The notes below the pieces were generated by a model. The model saw only the letters and a program-made list of their open reading frames with translations. It made no database searches and was not told the origin of the DNA. From Pseudooceanicola antarcticus (GTDB lineage: Bacteria; Pseudomonadota; Alphaproteobacteria; Rhodobacterales; Rhodobacteraceae): a DNA stretch of 64,000 bases. Both the position numbers and the translations under genes were made by a program. This document shows, piece by piece, positions 55,271 through 63,984 of this stretch. The stretch covers positions 62,001 through 126,000 of the forward strand of contig NZ_OBEA01000006.1 in NCBI RefSeq assembly GCF_900215355.1, written 5' to 3'. Position 1 is the first letter of the stretch. Each line of letters opens with the position of its first letter.

Positions 55271-57286
55271 GTGGATATCGACGCGCTGCGCTCCGCCCAC
55301 CCGGACCATTGGTCCAAGGCCACTGCCATCCGGGCCCTGACCCTCGACGCCGTTGCGGCGGCAAACTCGGGTCACTCCGGCATGCCCATGGGCATGGCAG
55401 ACGTGGCCACGGTGCTTTTCGAGAAGCACATGAAGTTCGACGCCAGCCAGCCGACCTGGTTCGACCGCGACCGCTTCATCCTCTCCGCCGGCCACGGCTC
55501 CATGCTGATCTACTCGCTGCTGCACCTGACCGGCTACGAGCAGTTCCCCATCGAAGAGCTGAAGAACTTCCGCCAGTGGGGCGCCCGCACCGCCGGCCAC
55601 CCCGAGAACTTCCTGGCCCAGGGCATCGAGACCACCACCGGCCCGCTGGGTCAGGGCATCGCCAACTCGGTCGGTTTCGCCATGGCCGAAGAGATGCTGC
55701 GCGCCCAGTTCGGCAAGAAGCTGGTCGATCACTACACCTATGTCATCGCCGGTGACGGCTGCCTGATGGAAGGTGTCTCGGAAGAGGCGATCTCGCTCGC
55801 CGGGCGCCACCAGCTCTCGAAGCTGATCGTCTTCTGGGACAACAACAACATCACCATCGACGGCAAGGTCGAGCTCTCGTCCAGCACCGACCAGGTGGCC
55901 CGCTTCAAGGCCAACAACTGGCACGTGCAGGAAATCGACGGCCACGACCCCGAGGCCATCGACGCGGCCATCACCGCCGCCAAGAAGGCCGGCAAGCCCT
56001 CGATGATCGCCTGCAAGACCCATATCGCCCTGGGCCATGCCGCACAGGACACCTCCAAGGGCCATGGCGCACTGACCGACGCCGGCCAGCTCGAGGCCGC
56101 CAAGGCCGCCTACGGCTGGAACCACGGCGCCTTCGAGATCCCCTCGGATGTCAAATCCGCCTGGGAAGAGATCGGCCGCCGCGGCTCGGAAGAGCGTTTC
56201 GCCTGGGAAGGCCGCCTCGGCGCGCTCTCCGAGCGCAAGCAGGAAGAGTTCCAGCGCCGCGTCGCGGGTGATGCGCCGAAGAAGCTGGCCTCCGTTGTCC
56301 GCGCGCTGAAGAAGCAGGCCTCCGAGACCCTGCCCAAGGTTGCGACCCGCAAGGCCTCCGAGATGGCGCTGGAAGTGATCAACCCGGTGATGCCGGAAAC
56401 CGTGGGCGGCTCGGCCGACCTGACGGGCTCCAACAACACCAAGACCGGCGACCTCGGGATCTTCGACACCGACAACCGCAAGGGCCGCTTCGTGCACTGG
56501 GGCATCCGTGAACACGGCATGGCCTCGGCGATGAACGGCATGGCGCTGCATGGCGGCGTGAAGCCCTACTCGGGCACCTTCTTCTGCTTCACCGATTACG
56601 CGCGTCCCGCCATGCGCCTCTCGGCCCTGATGCAGATCGCGCCGGTCTACGTCATGACCCACGATTCCATCGGCCTCGGCGAAGACGGCCCGACCCACCA
56701 GCCGGTCGAGCACCTGGCCATGTGCCGTGCCACCCCCAACACCCTGGTCTTCCGCCCCGCCGACGTGGTGGAAACCGCCGAAGCCTGGGAAATCGCGCTC
56801 AGCCAGAAGGGCACCCCCTCGGTGCTCTCGCTGACCCGTCAGGGCCTGCCCACCGTCCGCACCGAGCACAAGTCGAAGAACATGGTCGCCCAGGGCGCCT
56901 ATGTGCTGGCAGAGGCCGAGGGCAAGCGCCAAGCCATCCTGATGGCCACCGGCTCCGAGGTTGCCATCGCCATGGAAGCCAAGAAGCTGCTGGAAGCCGA
57001 AGGCATCGGCACGCGCGTCGTCTCGATGCCCTGCTGGGAGCTCTTCGAGGAGCAGGACGAGAAGATCCGCAAGCGCGTCCTGCCCGCGGGTCCGGTCCGT
57101 GTCGCGGTCGAAGCCGGCGTGCGCCAGGGCTGGGACAAGTGGTTGCTCGGTGAGCGTGGCCGCGAGGCCAAGGCTGGTTTCGTCGGCATGTCCAGCTTCG
57201 GCGCCTCCGCCCCGGCGGAAGAGCTCTACGAGAAGTTCGGCATCACCGCCGAGGCCGTGGCCGAGAAGGTGAAATCCCTGCTCTGA
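55271..57286 (+). CDS. tkt: Transketolase, GTG start
   Basis: TPP-dependent two-carbon transfer in the pentose phosphate pathway. The 671-residue chain has [15 protein letters not shown] and the TPP-binding [19 protein letters not shown] followed by [28 protein letters not shown] and [18 protein letters not shown] also match. Start GTG 55271 has GAGAGGAC at about 9 nt. It is followed by a terminator, a dispersed repeat and two gap genes, and shares an operator-like motif with them. Confidence 0.97.
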   Translation: MDIDALRSAHPDHWSKATAIRALTLDAVAAANSGHSGMPMGMADVATVLFEKHMKFDASQPTWFDRDRFILSAGHGSMLIYSLLHLTGYEQFPIEELKNFRQWGARTAGHPENFLAQGIETTTGPLGQGIANSVGFAMAEEMLRAQFGKKLVDHYTYVIAGDGCLMEGVSEEAISLAGRHQLSKLIVFWDNNNITIDGKVELSSSTDQVARFKANNWHVQEIDGHDPEAIDAAITAAKKAGKPSMIACKTHIALGHAAQDTSKGHGALTDAGQLEAAKAAYGWNHGAFEIPSDVKSAWEEIGRRGSEERFAWEGRLGALSERKQEEFQRRVAGDAPKKLASVVRALKKQASETLPKVATRKASEMALEVINPVMPETVGGSADLTGSNNTKTGDLGIFDTDNRKGRFVHWGIREHGMASAMNGMALHGGVKPYSGTFFCFTDYARPAMRLSALMQIAPVYVMTHDSIGLGEDGPTHQPVEHLAMCRATPNTLVFRPADVVETAEAWEIALSQKGTPSVLSLTRQGLPTVRTEHKSKNMVAQGAYVLAEAEGKRQAILMATGSEVAIAMEAKKLLEAEGIGTRVVSMPCWELFEEQDEKIRKRVLPAGPVRVAVEAGVRQGWDKWLLGERGREAKAGFVGMSSFGASAPAEELYEKFGITAEAVAEKVKSLL

Positions 57287-57303
57287 GCCCTGTCAGACCG
57301 ATC

Positions 57304-57341
57304 GAAAAGGCCGGACGTCCCCGTGGCGCCCGGCCTTTTTC
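57304..57341 (+). terminator. Rho-independent terminator of tkt
   Basis: GAAAAGGCCGG pairs with CCGGCCTTTTT across a small internal loop, ending in five T, 18 bp past the stop. Confidence 0.9.
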
Positions 57342-57367
57342 GTGGGCGCGAGCGACGCTGGCAGCCG

Positions 57368-57478
57368 CCTCCGGCGGGCGTATTTCCAGCCTGGTGATGC
57401 AGCAAGAGCCTCTTCTGCCCATCACCAGGCTGAAAATACTCCGGGGGAGTCTCCGCAGGAGACGGGGGCGGCGCCCCC
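57368..57478. repeat. Dispersed structured repeat, copy D (tight inverted pair)
   Basis: The left core 57368-57399 and right core 57420-57447 are inverted around a 20-nt loop that itself can fold (AAGA/TCTT). Then come the small hairpin GTCTCC-GCA-GGAGAC (57449-57463) and GGGGGC-GGC-GCCCCC (57464-57478). Compared with copies A and C, the inner stem pairs have changed on both sides, keeping the hairpin. The element lies between the tkt terminator and the gap promoter. Confidence 0.88.
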
Positions 57479-57538
57479 ACCCCGGCAACCCACGGGCGAT
57501 TCTCTTGGGCCTGCCGGGTGACGCTGCGGCGCAGCACC

Positions 57539-57606
57539 TGTTAGCGCGAACCCCGAGACAGGGTTAGCGCAACCAAAGGCGCGCGCGTTAATGTTTTCGC
57601 TAACAT
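57539..57606 (+). promoter_or_regulatory. Three LacI-type operator-like sites upstream of the first gap gene
   Basis: TGTTAGCGCGAACC (57539-57552), GGTTAGCGCAACCA (57562-57575) and TGTTTTCGCTAACA (57592-57605) match TGTTAGCGCTAACA at 12, 11 and 12 of 14 positions. Centres are 23 and 30 bp apart, and the gene starts 85 bp further on. The motif style is that of LacI-family regulators. CceR, the central-carbon regulator of Rhodobacter sphaeroides, is a candidate binder, unverified here. Confidence 0.6.
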
Positions 57607-57690
57607 ACTGTCATGCAACACTTTTCATCCTTACTCCCCGGCGCCGCTTCGCGTATGAAAGCCCCGAGGATCACAGCAGGAGACAGCGGC

Positions 57691-58695
57691 ATGACGGTCA
57701 CTCTCGGCATCAACGGTTTCGGTCGCATCGGGCGCTGCACGCTTGCCCATATCGCGGAAGCCGCGCGCAATGACGTGCAGGTGGTGAAGATCAATGCCAC
57801 CGGCCCGATCGAGACCAATGCCCATCTCCTGAAATACGACAGCGTCCATGGCCGGTTCCGCAACGACGTGAAGGTCGCCGGCAACACCATGGATATCGGC
57901 CGCGGCCCGATGGAGGTCTTCTCGACCTACGACCCCTCCGAGTTGGACTGGGAAGGCGTCGACGTGGTGCTGGAATGCACCGGCAAGTTCAACGACGGCG
58001 AGAAGGCCGCCGTGCACAAGGCACGCGGTGCCAAGTCGGTGCTGATCTCTGCTCCGGCGAAGAACGTCGAGAAGACCATCGTCTACGGCGTCAACCACCG
58101 CGACCTGGTGGCCGGCGACACGATCATCTCGAACGGCTCCTGCACCACCAACTGCCTGGCCCCTCTGGCCAAGGTGCTGAACGACGCCATCGGCATCGAC
58201 AGCGGCATCATGACCACGATCCACAGCTACACCGGCGACCAGCCGACCCTGGACCGCCGCCATGGCGATCTCTACCGCGCCCGTGCCGCCGCCATGAGCC
58301 AGATCCCCACCTCGACCGGCGCCGCCAAGGCCATCGGCCTGGTGCTGCCCGAGCTCGACGGCAAGCTGGATGGTTCGGCCATCCGCGTCCCCACCCCCAA
58401 TGTCTCGGCCGTCGACCTGACCTTCATCGCCGAGAAGGACGTCACCGTCGATGACGTGAACGAGGTGGTGCGCGAGGCCGCTGCCGGTCACATGGGCCAT
58501 GTGCTGGGTTACGATCCCGAACCCAAGGTCTCCATCGACTTCTCCCATACCGAGCAGAGCTCGATCTTCGCCCCCGACCAGACCAAGGTCCGCGGCAAGC
58601 GCCTGGTCCGCGTCCTGGCCTGGTACGACAACGAATGGGGCTTCTCCTGCCGCATGGCCGATGTGGCCGCCGCCCTGGGCCGCTTGCAGCACTGA
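57691..58695 (+). CDS. gap: Glyceraldehyde-3-phosphate dehydrogenase, paralogue 1 (Ala36)
   Basis: This enzyme interconverts glyceraldehyde-3-phosphate and 1,3-bisphosphoglycerate. The 334-residue protein has the Rossmann motif INGFGRIGR, catalytic Cys151 in [12 protein letters not shown] and His178 in [10 protein letters not shown]. The position that is Asp in NAD-specific enzymes is Ala36 here (KINATG), as in GapB-type NADP-using enzymes, so this copy may serve gluconeogenic or anabolic flux. ATG 57691 follows CAGGAGA; an upstream ATG in the operator region is rejected. Confidence 0.95.
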   Translation: MTVTLGINGFGRIGRCTLAHIAEAARNDVQVVKINATGPIETNAHLLKYDSVHGRFRNDVKVAGNTMDIGRGPMEVFSTYDPSELDWEGVDVVLECTGKFNDGEKAAVHKARGAKSVLISAPAKNVEKTIVYGVNHRDLVAGDTIISNGSCTTNCLAPLAKVLNDAIGIDSGIMTTIHSYTGDQPTLDRRHGDLYRARAAAMSQIPTSTGAAKAIGLVLPELDGKLDGSAIRVPTPNVSAVDLTFIAEKDVTVDDVNEVVREAAAGHMGHVLGYDPEPKVSIDFSHTEQSSIFAPDQTKVRGKRLVRVLAWYDNEWGFSCRMADVAAALGRLQH

Positions 58696-58720
58696 ACGCC
58701 CCTCTCCTGCACAGCGACTG

Positions 58721-58756
58721 AAACCCGCCAGTGAAGACTGGCGGGTTTATCGTTTT
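58721..58756 (+). terminator. Rho-independent terminator of gap paralogue 1
   Basis: A perfect 12-bp stem, AAACCCGCCAGT/ACTGGCGGGTTT, with a GAAG loop is followed by ATCGTTTT. Confidence 0.9.
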
Positions 58757-58808
58757 GTCACCTCTCCAAGCTTGACCTTTTCGCCCGAGAGGTAGAGTTT
58801 GCACGCGA

Positions 58809-58822
58809 CGTTAGCGCTAACC
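58809..58822 (+). promoter_or_regulatory. Palindromic LacI-type operator upstream of the second gap gene
   Basis: CGTTAGCGCTAACC contains a perfect 12-bp palindrome, GTTAGCGCTAAC, 69 bp before the ATG. It is the best copy of the motif shared with tkt and the first gap gene. Confidence 0.68.
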
Positions 58823-58890
58823 AGCCATGCGGGCTGGCGCTGACTTGCCTCAAACGTGCCTTGTCGAGCTTTCAGAAAAGGACTTTTCCC

Positions 58891-59895
58891 ATGGTTACCA
58901 CTGTCGCCATCAACGGTTTCGGACGCATCGGCCGCAACGTCCTGCGTGCCATCGTCGAGTCGGGCCGCAAGGATATCGAGGTCGTCGCCATCAACGACCT
59001 CGGCCCCGTCGAGACCAACGCCCACCTGTTCCGCTACGACAGCGTCCACGGTCGCTTTGGTGGCGAGGTGACCACCGGCGAAGACTGGATGGACGTCGGC
59101 CTGGGCCGGATGAAGGTCACCGCGATCCGCAACCCCGAGGAACTGCCCTGGGCCGATGTCGACATCGCCCTGGAATGCACCGGCATCTTCACCAAGCGCG
59201 ACGCCGCCGCCCGTCACCTGGAAAACGGCTCCTCCCGCGTGCTGGTCTCGGCACCCTGCACCGATGCGGATGTCACCTCGGTCTTCGGCGTGAACCACGA
59301 CGCGATCACCAGCGACCACAAGGTGATCTCCAACGCCTCCTGCACGACCAACTGCCTCGCGCCCGTCGCCAAGGTGCTGAACGACGCCATCGGGATCGAG
59401 AAGGGCTTCATGACCACGATCCACAGCTACACCGGCGACCAGCCGACGCTGGACACGATGCACAAGGATCTCTACCGCGCCCGCGCCGCCGCCATGTCGA
59501 TGATCCCGACCTCGACCGGGGCTGCCAAGGCCGTCGGCCTGGTGCTGCCGGAACTGAAGGGCAAGCTCGACGGCGTGTCGATCCGCGTGCCCACGCCGAA
59601 CGTCTCCTGCGTCGACCTGACCTTCGTCGCCAAGCGCGAGACCACCGCCGAAGAGATCAACGAGGCGATCAAGGCAGCTGCCGCCTCTGGACCGCTGAAA
59701 GGCATCCTGGGCGTCACCGCAGAGCCGCTGGTCTCGATCGACCTCAACCATGACAGCCACTCCTCGACCGTGGCGCTGGATCAAACCAAGGTCATGGAAG
59801 GCACGCTCTGCCGGATCCTGTCGTGGTACGACAACGAATGGGGCTTCTCCTGCCGCATGGGTGACATGGCCGTCACCATCGGCAAGACCCTCTGA
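58891..59895 (+). CDS. gap: Glyceraldehyde-3-phosphate dehydrogenase, paralogue 2 (Asp36)
   Basis: The 334-residue GAPDH is collinear with the preceding copy: INGFGRIGR, Cys151 in [12 protein letters not shown] and His178 in [10 protein letters not shown]. Asp36 (AINDLG) is the NAD-selecting residue of classical glycolytic enzymes, in contrast to Ala36 in the first paralogue. Start ATG 58891 follows AAAAGGA; a TTG ten codons earlier is unlikely. It has its own operator and presumably its own promoter, since a terminator precedes it. Confidence 0.96.
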   Translation: MVTTVAINGFGRIGRNVLRAIVESGRKDIEVVAINDLGPVETNAHLFRYDSVHGRFGGEVTTGEDWMDVGLGRMKVTAIRNPEELPWADVDIALECTGIFTKRDAAARHLENGSSRVLVSAPCTDADVTSVFGVNHDAITSDHKVISNASCTTNCLAPVAKVLNDAIGIEKGFMTTIHSYTGDQPTLDTMHKDLYRARAAAMSMIPTSTGAAKAVGLVLPELKGKLDGVSIRVPTPNVSCVDLTFVAKRETTAEEINEAIKAAAASGPLKGILGVTAEPLVSIDLNHDSHSSTVALDQTKVMEGTLCRILSWYDNEWGFSCRMGDMAVTIGKTL

Positions 59896-59904
59896 TCGCT
59901 CTGC

Positions 59905-59929
59905 GCGGGCGGCCCTTCGGGCTGCCCGC
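59905..59929 (+). terminator. Hairpin after gap paralogue 2
   Basis: The stem GCGGGCGGCCC/GGGCTGCCCGC (one G-U) with TTCG at the loop lies 9 bp past the stop. No T-run follows, so it may be a stabiliser or partial terminator. Confidence 0.6.
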
Positions 59930-60026
59930 CATCGCAGCCTGGTGCTGCAAGCTGCTCTGGACGCTTGATTTTTCGACCCGTCCAAGGCATAGCAGGCCGA
60001 GCCCGCTTGTCAGGGGGAGGAGCCTG

Positions 60027-60170
60027 GTGACAAACCGCCTCGCGTTCGTGCTTGGTGTCATCATCGTGACACTGCTGGTTCTGGACAACCTCGCCGGGAG
60101 CGGGGAAACTACCTTGTTCCTGATGCGCAAATTCGCTGATTTCGTCGAATGGCTGGCCTTCTGGCGCTAG
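60027..60170 (+). CDS. 47-residue single-pass membrane protein
   Basis: A GTG at 60027 is preceded by GGGGGAGGAG at 6 nt, one of the best ribosome sites in the window, and opens a 47-codon frame ending TAG. The peptide has a basic start (MTNR) and a hydrophobic helix, LAFVLGVIIVTLLVLDNLAG. A soluble amphipathic tail follows, MRKFADFVEWLAFWR. It is below the usual size cut-off for annotation. I recall similar short proteins ending in AFWR beside gap in other Rhodobacterales but cannot confirm that here. Function is unknown; a location next to gap suggests co-expression. Confidence 0.72.
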   Translation: MTNRLAFVLGVIIVTLLVLDNLAGSGETTLFLMRKFADFVEWLAFWR

Positions 60171-60216
60171 GACTCTCCGGCTTCGGCAGTCGCCGCAGCG
60201 CATACGGGTTTGATGG

Positions 60217-61200
60217 ATGACTATTGTTCTGGCCCTGCTCGGCCTCCTGCTCGCATTTTTCCTGGGCCTCGCCCTCTACGCCTACATGTGGAAGCGCAGG
60301 GCGCAGCGCGCGGTGCCGCCCCGAGGCGCATTCACCCGTATCTCGACCGGACGGCTGCACTACCTCGACGTGGGCCAGGGACCGGCGATCTTCCTGATCC
60401 ACGGCCTCGGCGGCCAGATGGGCAATTTCGACTGCGGCCTGATCGACGACCTGGCCCGCGATCACCGGGTGATCGCCATCGACCGTCCCGGCATGGGCTG
60501 GTCCGAGCGGCCGCTCTCGCAGCCCTGCACCCCCGCCGATACCGCCCGGCTGATGTTCGAGATCATGGACAAGCTGGGCATCGAGCAGCCGCTCGTGGTG
60601 GGCCATTCCCTGGGCGGCGCCATCGCCCTCTCCATGGCCGTGCAGAACGCCGAGCGCCTGCGGGGCCTCGCATTGCTGGCACCGCTGACCCTGCGCGGAC
60701 AGGAGCCCTCTCCGGTCTTCGACGGGCTGGCCATCCAATCCGACGTGCAGCGTTTCCTGACCGCCTGGACCTTCGCCACCCCCGCCGCCCTGCGCAACGG
60801 CGAAGCGGTGATCCAGCAGCTCTACGGCCCCGAGGAGATGCCGCCCAATGCCGTCACCCAGGGTGGCGCGCTGCTCAGCCTCGTGCCGCGCCACTTCTAT
60901 CACACCAGCCGCGACTACATTAACTCGGTCCGTGGCCTCGAAGAGACCTCGCGCAAATATGCCGACCTGACGGTGCCGGTGCGCCTGCTCTATGGCACCG
61001 AGGACCAGATCCTCGATCCGCAGCACCATGGCGCGAAACTGGTGGGACGGCATCCGCAGATGGGTCTGAAGCTGATCCATGGCGGGCACATGCTGCCGGT
61101 GACCCAGCCGCAGGTCTGCGCCGAGTTCATCCGCGATGCATCGACCAAGATGCGCGGCAGCCTGACGATCAGAAGAGCTTCGCCCGAAGTCTATCGTTGA
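60217..61200 (+). CDS. Alpha/beta hydrolase with N-terminal membrane anchor
   Basis: The 327-residue protein has one N-terminal hydrophobic helix (about 2-24) then a positively charged KRRAQR. The hydrolase fold follows: IFLIHGLGGQMGNFD (oxyanion hole), the nucleophile elbow VVGHSLGGAIALS, the acid near YGTEDQILDP and His in LIHGGHMLP. It is probably a membrane-tethered esterase or lipase-like enzyme; the substrate is unknown. It starts 46 bp after the small membrane protein and its 3' end overlaps that of coaD by 32 bp. Confidence 0.88.
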   Translation: MTIVLALLGLLLAFFLGLALYAYMWKRRAQRAVPPRGAFTRISTGRLHYLDVGQGPAIFLIHGLGGQMGNFDCGLIDDLARDHRVIAIDRPGMGWSERPLSQPCTPADTARLMFEIMDKLGIEQPLVVGHSLGGAIALSMAVQNAERLRGLALLAPLTLRGQEPSPVFDGLAIQSDVQRFLTAWTFATPAALRNGEAVIQQLYGPEEMPPNAVTQGGALLSLVPRHFYHTSRDYINSVRGLEETSRKYADLTVPVRLLYGTEDQILDPQHHGAKLVGRHPQMGLKLIHGGHMLPVTQPQVCAEFIRDASTKMRGSLTIRRASPEVYR

Positions 61201-61660
61201 CGTTGGGGGTGACGAATTTCGACACGTCGCCCTCCAGTCGGCAGATCTCTTTCACCAGCTTCGAGGCAATGGCCTGGTGCCCGGCATCGGCCATCAGGAA
61301 GACGGCCTCGACCGTGGCATCCAGCGCCCGGTTCATGCCAACCATCTGGTATTCATACTCGAAATCGGTGACCGCGCGCAGGCCGCGGATGATCAGCGAG
61401 GCCCCGACGTCGTGGGCGCAATTGATCAGCAGGTTCTCGAAGGGATGAACGACGATCTCGCAGCCGGTCTCTTTCGACAGCTCCGCGATCTCGGCCTCGA
61501 TCATCTCGACCCGCTCTTCCAGGGTGAACAGAGGCCCCTTGTCGCGATTGATCGCCACGCCGATCACCAGCCGGTCGACCAGCAGCGTTGCGCGCCGGAT
61601 GATGTCGATATGGCCGAGTGTCACGGGATCGAAAGTGCCCGGATAAAGTCCGATACGCAT
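61169..61660 (-). CDS. coaD: Phosphopantetheine adenylyltransferase
   Basis: Fourth step of coenzyme A synthesis, making dephospho-CoA. The 163-residue protein has the nucleotidyltransferase motif YPGTFDPVTLGHIDII (TxGH), the phosphopantetheine-binding LIIRGLRAVTDFEYEYQM and the C-terminal adenine loop SKLVKEICRLEGDVSKFV. ATG 61660 follows GGAGGAG; the longer frame adds a basic tail that is unlikely to be translated. The tail-to-tail overlap with the hydrolase gene is complementary in mRNA. Confidence 0.96.
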   Translation of the reverse strand: MRIGLYPGTFDPVTLGHIDIIRRATLLVDRLVIGVAINRDKGPLFTLEERVEMIEAEIAELSKETGCEIVVHPFENLLINCAHDVGASLIIRGLRAVTDFEYEYQMVGMNRALDATVEAVFLMADAGHQAIASKLVKEICRLEGDVSKFVTPNVNDRLRAKLF

Positions 61661-62002
61661 CTGGCAGCTCCTCCGCTTGCACCTTCGTCGCACGCAACAA
61701 TATTACGCCGGGAATTGCAAGGGCGAACCCTGAGGGAATGGCGCTCAAGCTGACGCTGTTCCGCCTGGCGGAAGCCAGGGCTGCCTCGGGCCGGGACATT
61801 CAGGCGTCGCAAGAACGCAAAGCCTGCCCGGCGGCCCCTGGTGGGCGGCAGCAGGGCGCGCCAAGGGGATCGGGGCCCCTGCCCTGCGCCAGACGTCAGA
61901 TGTATCTGAGAAACCGCCCGTTGAGGTCACCGCGTCCCGGCAGAGCGGCCTGCGGGGGCGAGGGGTTCCGGGCGAGCATTCCTGCCCGCCCGGAGATGGC
62001 CC
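61661..62002. other. 342-bp gene-free region between an ABC transporter gene and coaD
   Basis: I find no gene here. It should carry the coaD promoter, since coaD is the first gene with a good ribosome site on the minus strand. Its right end has a hairpin just past the binding-protein stop. GC-rich short inverted segments occur (61844-61880) without a clear meaning. Confidence 0.5.
61968..61993 (-). terminator. Hairpin after the ABC substrate-binding protein gene
   Basis: The stem CCGGGCG/CGCCCGG with a 12-nt loop lies 9 bp past the stop on the minus strand. It lacks a T-run, so the call is tentative. Confidence 0.45.
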
Positions 62003-62953
62003 TTAGAAGGGGCTGTCGGGGTAGTAGAACTGCTCGGCGTTCTCGGAGGTGATCAGCACCGAACCGATGGTGAAGGTGCCCGAGACCGGCGCGTTCGAGG
62101 TCAGCCCGACCGCGGTCAGCTCGATCGCCGTGGCGATCATCGACGGCGGATAGGTCACGTCGGCGGGGATCATCTCGTCCCCGTCCATCACGCGCTTGAT
62201 CATCTCCTTCATGCCGGCACCGCCAAGCACGAAGTCCACGTCGTCACGCCCGGCCGCGTCGATCGCCGCCAGCACGCCAACCGCCATGTCGTCATCCGAG
62301 GCCCAGACCGCATCGATCTGCTCATGCTTGGACAGGAAGTCCTGCATGACGTTGAAGCTGTCGTCACGGTTCCAGTTGCCGTGCTCCATGTCGATGATCT
62401 CGATGCCCGAGCCCTCGATGGCCGCCTCGAAGCCCGCGACGCGCTCGTTGTCGATGGTGGTCGGGATGCCGCGCAGAACGACGATCTTGCCGCCCTCGGG
62501 CATCTGCGAGACCATGTATTCGCCCGAGACGCGCCCGAAACCGGGGTTGTCACCGGCGACGTAGAGATCCTCGATCCCTTCCACCGACAGGCCACGGTCG
62601 ACCACGGTGACCCAGGCGCCGCTTTCGGCAACGGCCTGCACCGGCGGGGTCAGCGGATCGGATTCGAAGGGCAGCACGACCAGCGCGTCGATGTTGCGCG
62701 TCGCCACCATGTCTTCGATATCATTGACCTGCTTGCCCGGATCGGAAGCCGTGGCGAGCACGAAGTCGAGACCGGGGTACACCTCCTCCAGGCGCTCCAC
62801 GGTCTGCTGTGCGTGGAAGTTCATGCCGCCGGCCCAGCCATGGGTCGCCGCCGGGATCGACACGCCGATCACCTTGGTGTCCTGAGCCAGGGCCCCGCCA
62901 GCGCTCAGCGCGAGCACGGTGCAACCGGCCATCAGCGTCTTCATGTAAGACAT
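62003..62953 (-). CDS. Sugar-type ABC transporter periplasmic substrate-binding protein
   Basis: The 316-residue precursor has a signal peptide (MKTLMAGCTVLALSAGGALA-Q) and the ribose/LacI-like type I binding fold: KVIGVSIPAATHGWAGGM, IDALVVLPFESDPLTPPVQ, VVLRGIPTTIDNERVAGF and AVWASDDDMAVGVLAAID. Together with the upstream RbsC-like permease it belongs to the CUT2 class of monosaccharide importers. The ligand is unknown. GGGAGG precedes the ATG. An ATPase gene would be expected before the permease, outside this window. Confidence 0.92.
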   Translation of the reverse strand: MSYMKTLMAGCTVLALSAGGALAQDTKVIGVSIPAATHGWAGGMNFHAQQTVERLEEVYPGLDFVLATASDPGKQVNDIEDMVATRNIDALVVLPFESDPLTPPVQAVAESGAWVTVVDRGLSVEGIEDLYVAGDNPGFGRVSGEYMVSQMPEGGKIVVLRGIPTTIDNERVAGFEAAIEGSGIEIIDMEHGNWNRDDSFNVMQDFLSKHEQIDAVWASDDDMAVGVLAAIDAAGRDDVDFVLGGAGMKEMIKRVMDGDEMIPADVTYPPSMIATAIELTAVGLTSNAPVSGTFTIGSVLITSENAEQFYYPDSPF

Positions 62954-62982
62954 TTCGTTTCCTCCCTTGGATTGGCGAAGGG

Positions 62983-63984
62983 CTATCCCTTCGCCTTGGC
63001 TTCTCGCTGCAAGATCACAGCCAGAATGATGATGACCCCCTGGATCGCGCCGTTGAGATAGGGCGAGACCAGGTCGGTCAAATTCAGAATATTGTCGATC
63101 ATGCTGAGGATCAGCACGCCGATCACCGTTCCCCAGACCCGGCCGAAGCCGCCCTTGAGGATGGTGCCGCCGATGATCACCGCCGCGATAGCCTCAAGCT
63201 CCCACAACACGCCGGTCGAGGCCGAGGCAGAGCCAAGGCGCGGCACGTACATGATCGTCGCCACGCCCACGAGCATGCCCAGCATGGCATAGGTCAAGAG
63301 CCGGGTGCGGTTCACGTTGACGTTGGAATAATGCGCCACGTTCTCGTTCGAGCCGATGGCGGCACAATGGCGCCCGAAGCGGGCGCGGCTCATCAGCACC
63401 TCACCAACGATGACGGTCAGCGCGAAGATGATGATCGGCCAGCTGATCCCGAACAGGCCGCCGAAGTAGACGGGGCGGTAGAAGGTGCGCAGTCCGAAAT
63501 CGAGGCTGAGCGTGCCGCCGTCCGCCAGCCAGGTGACGAGGCTGCGGTAGATGCCCATGCTGCCAAGCGTGACGATGAAGGCCTCGATGCCGAGGGTGGT
63601 GATCAGGAAGCCGTTCAACAGCCCCGCCGCGATGCCCGCGACCAGCGCCACGACCATGCCCAGCAGGATGATCGGTATCCCGACCCCCAGCACCGGCAGG
63701 GCGGCGTTCATCACCAGGATCATCAGCCCGGCGATGAAGGCCGCCATGGAGCCGACCGAGAGGTCGAGCCCGCCGGCGGTGATCACGAAGGTCATGCCGA
63801 CGGCGATGATGCCGATGAAGGCCGAGCGCGCCAGCACGTTGGTGATATTGGCCGCGCTCAGGAAGTTGGAGTTCAGCGCCGTGCCCACCAGGATCAGCAC
63901 CAGAAGCGCGATCACCGGCCCCAGGACGCTCATCGAGGGGAGCGCCTTTCGAGGCTTGGTTGCCGCAGTTTCGGTCGTCATCAT
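62983..63984 (-). CDS. Sugar-type ABC transporter permease (RbsC-like)
   Basis: The 333-residue inner-membrane permease has about 8-10 hydrophobic segments. The BPD_transp_2 signatures are FVITAGGLDLSVGSMAAFIA, IEAFIVTLGSMGIYRSL and the ATPase-contact region ARFGRHCAAIGSNENVAHYS. IAAVIIGGTILKGGFGRVWG is also typical. It lies 29 bp before the binding-protein gene, so both are on one transcript. The start is at one of two adjacent ATGs after AAAGGG, 16 bp from the window edge. Confidence 0.93.
   Translation of the reverse strand: MMTTETAATKPRKALPSMSVLGPVIALLVLILVGTALNSNFLSAANITNVLARSAFIGIIAVGMTFVITAGGLDLSVGSMAAFIAGLMILVMNAALPVLGVGIPIILLGMVVALVAGIAAGLLNGFLITTLGIEAFIVTLGSMGIYRSLVTWLADGGTLSLDFGLRTFYRPVYFGGLFGISWPIIIFALTVIVGEVLMSRARFGRHCAAIGSNENVAHYSNVNVNRTRLLTYAMLGMLVGVATIMYVPRLGSASASTGVLWELEAIAAVIIGGTILKGGFGRVWGTVIGVLILSMIDNILNLTDLVSPYLNGAIQGVIIILAVILQREAKAKG

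Noticed and set aside
59937-59950. CAGCCTGGTG, a 10-nt match to the dispersed repeat core, after gap paralogue 2
   Set aside because: Neither the AGTATTT side nor the hairpin modules are present, so it may be chance.
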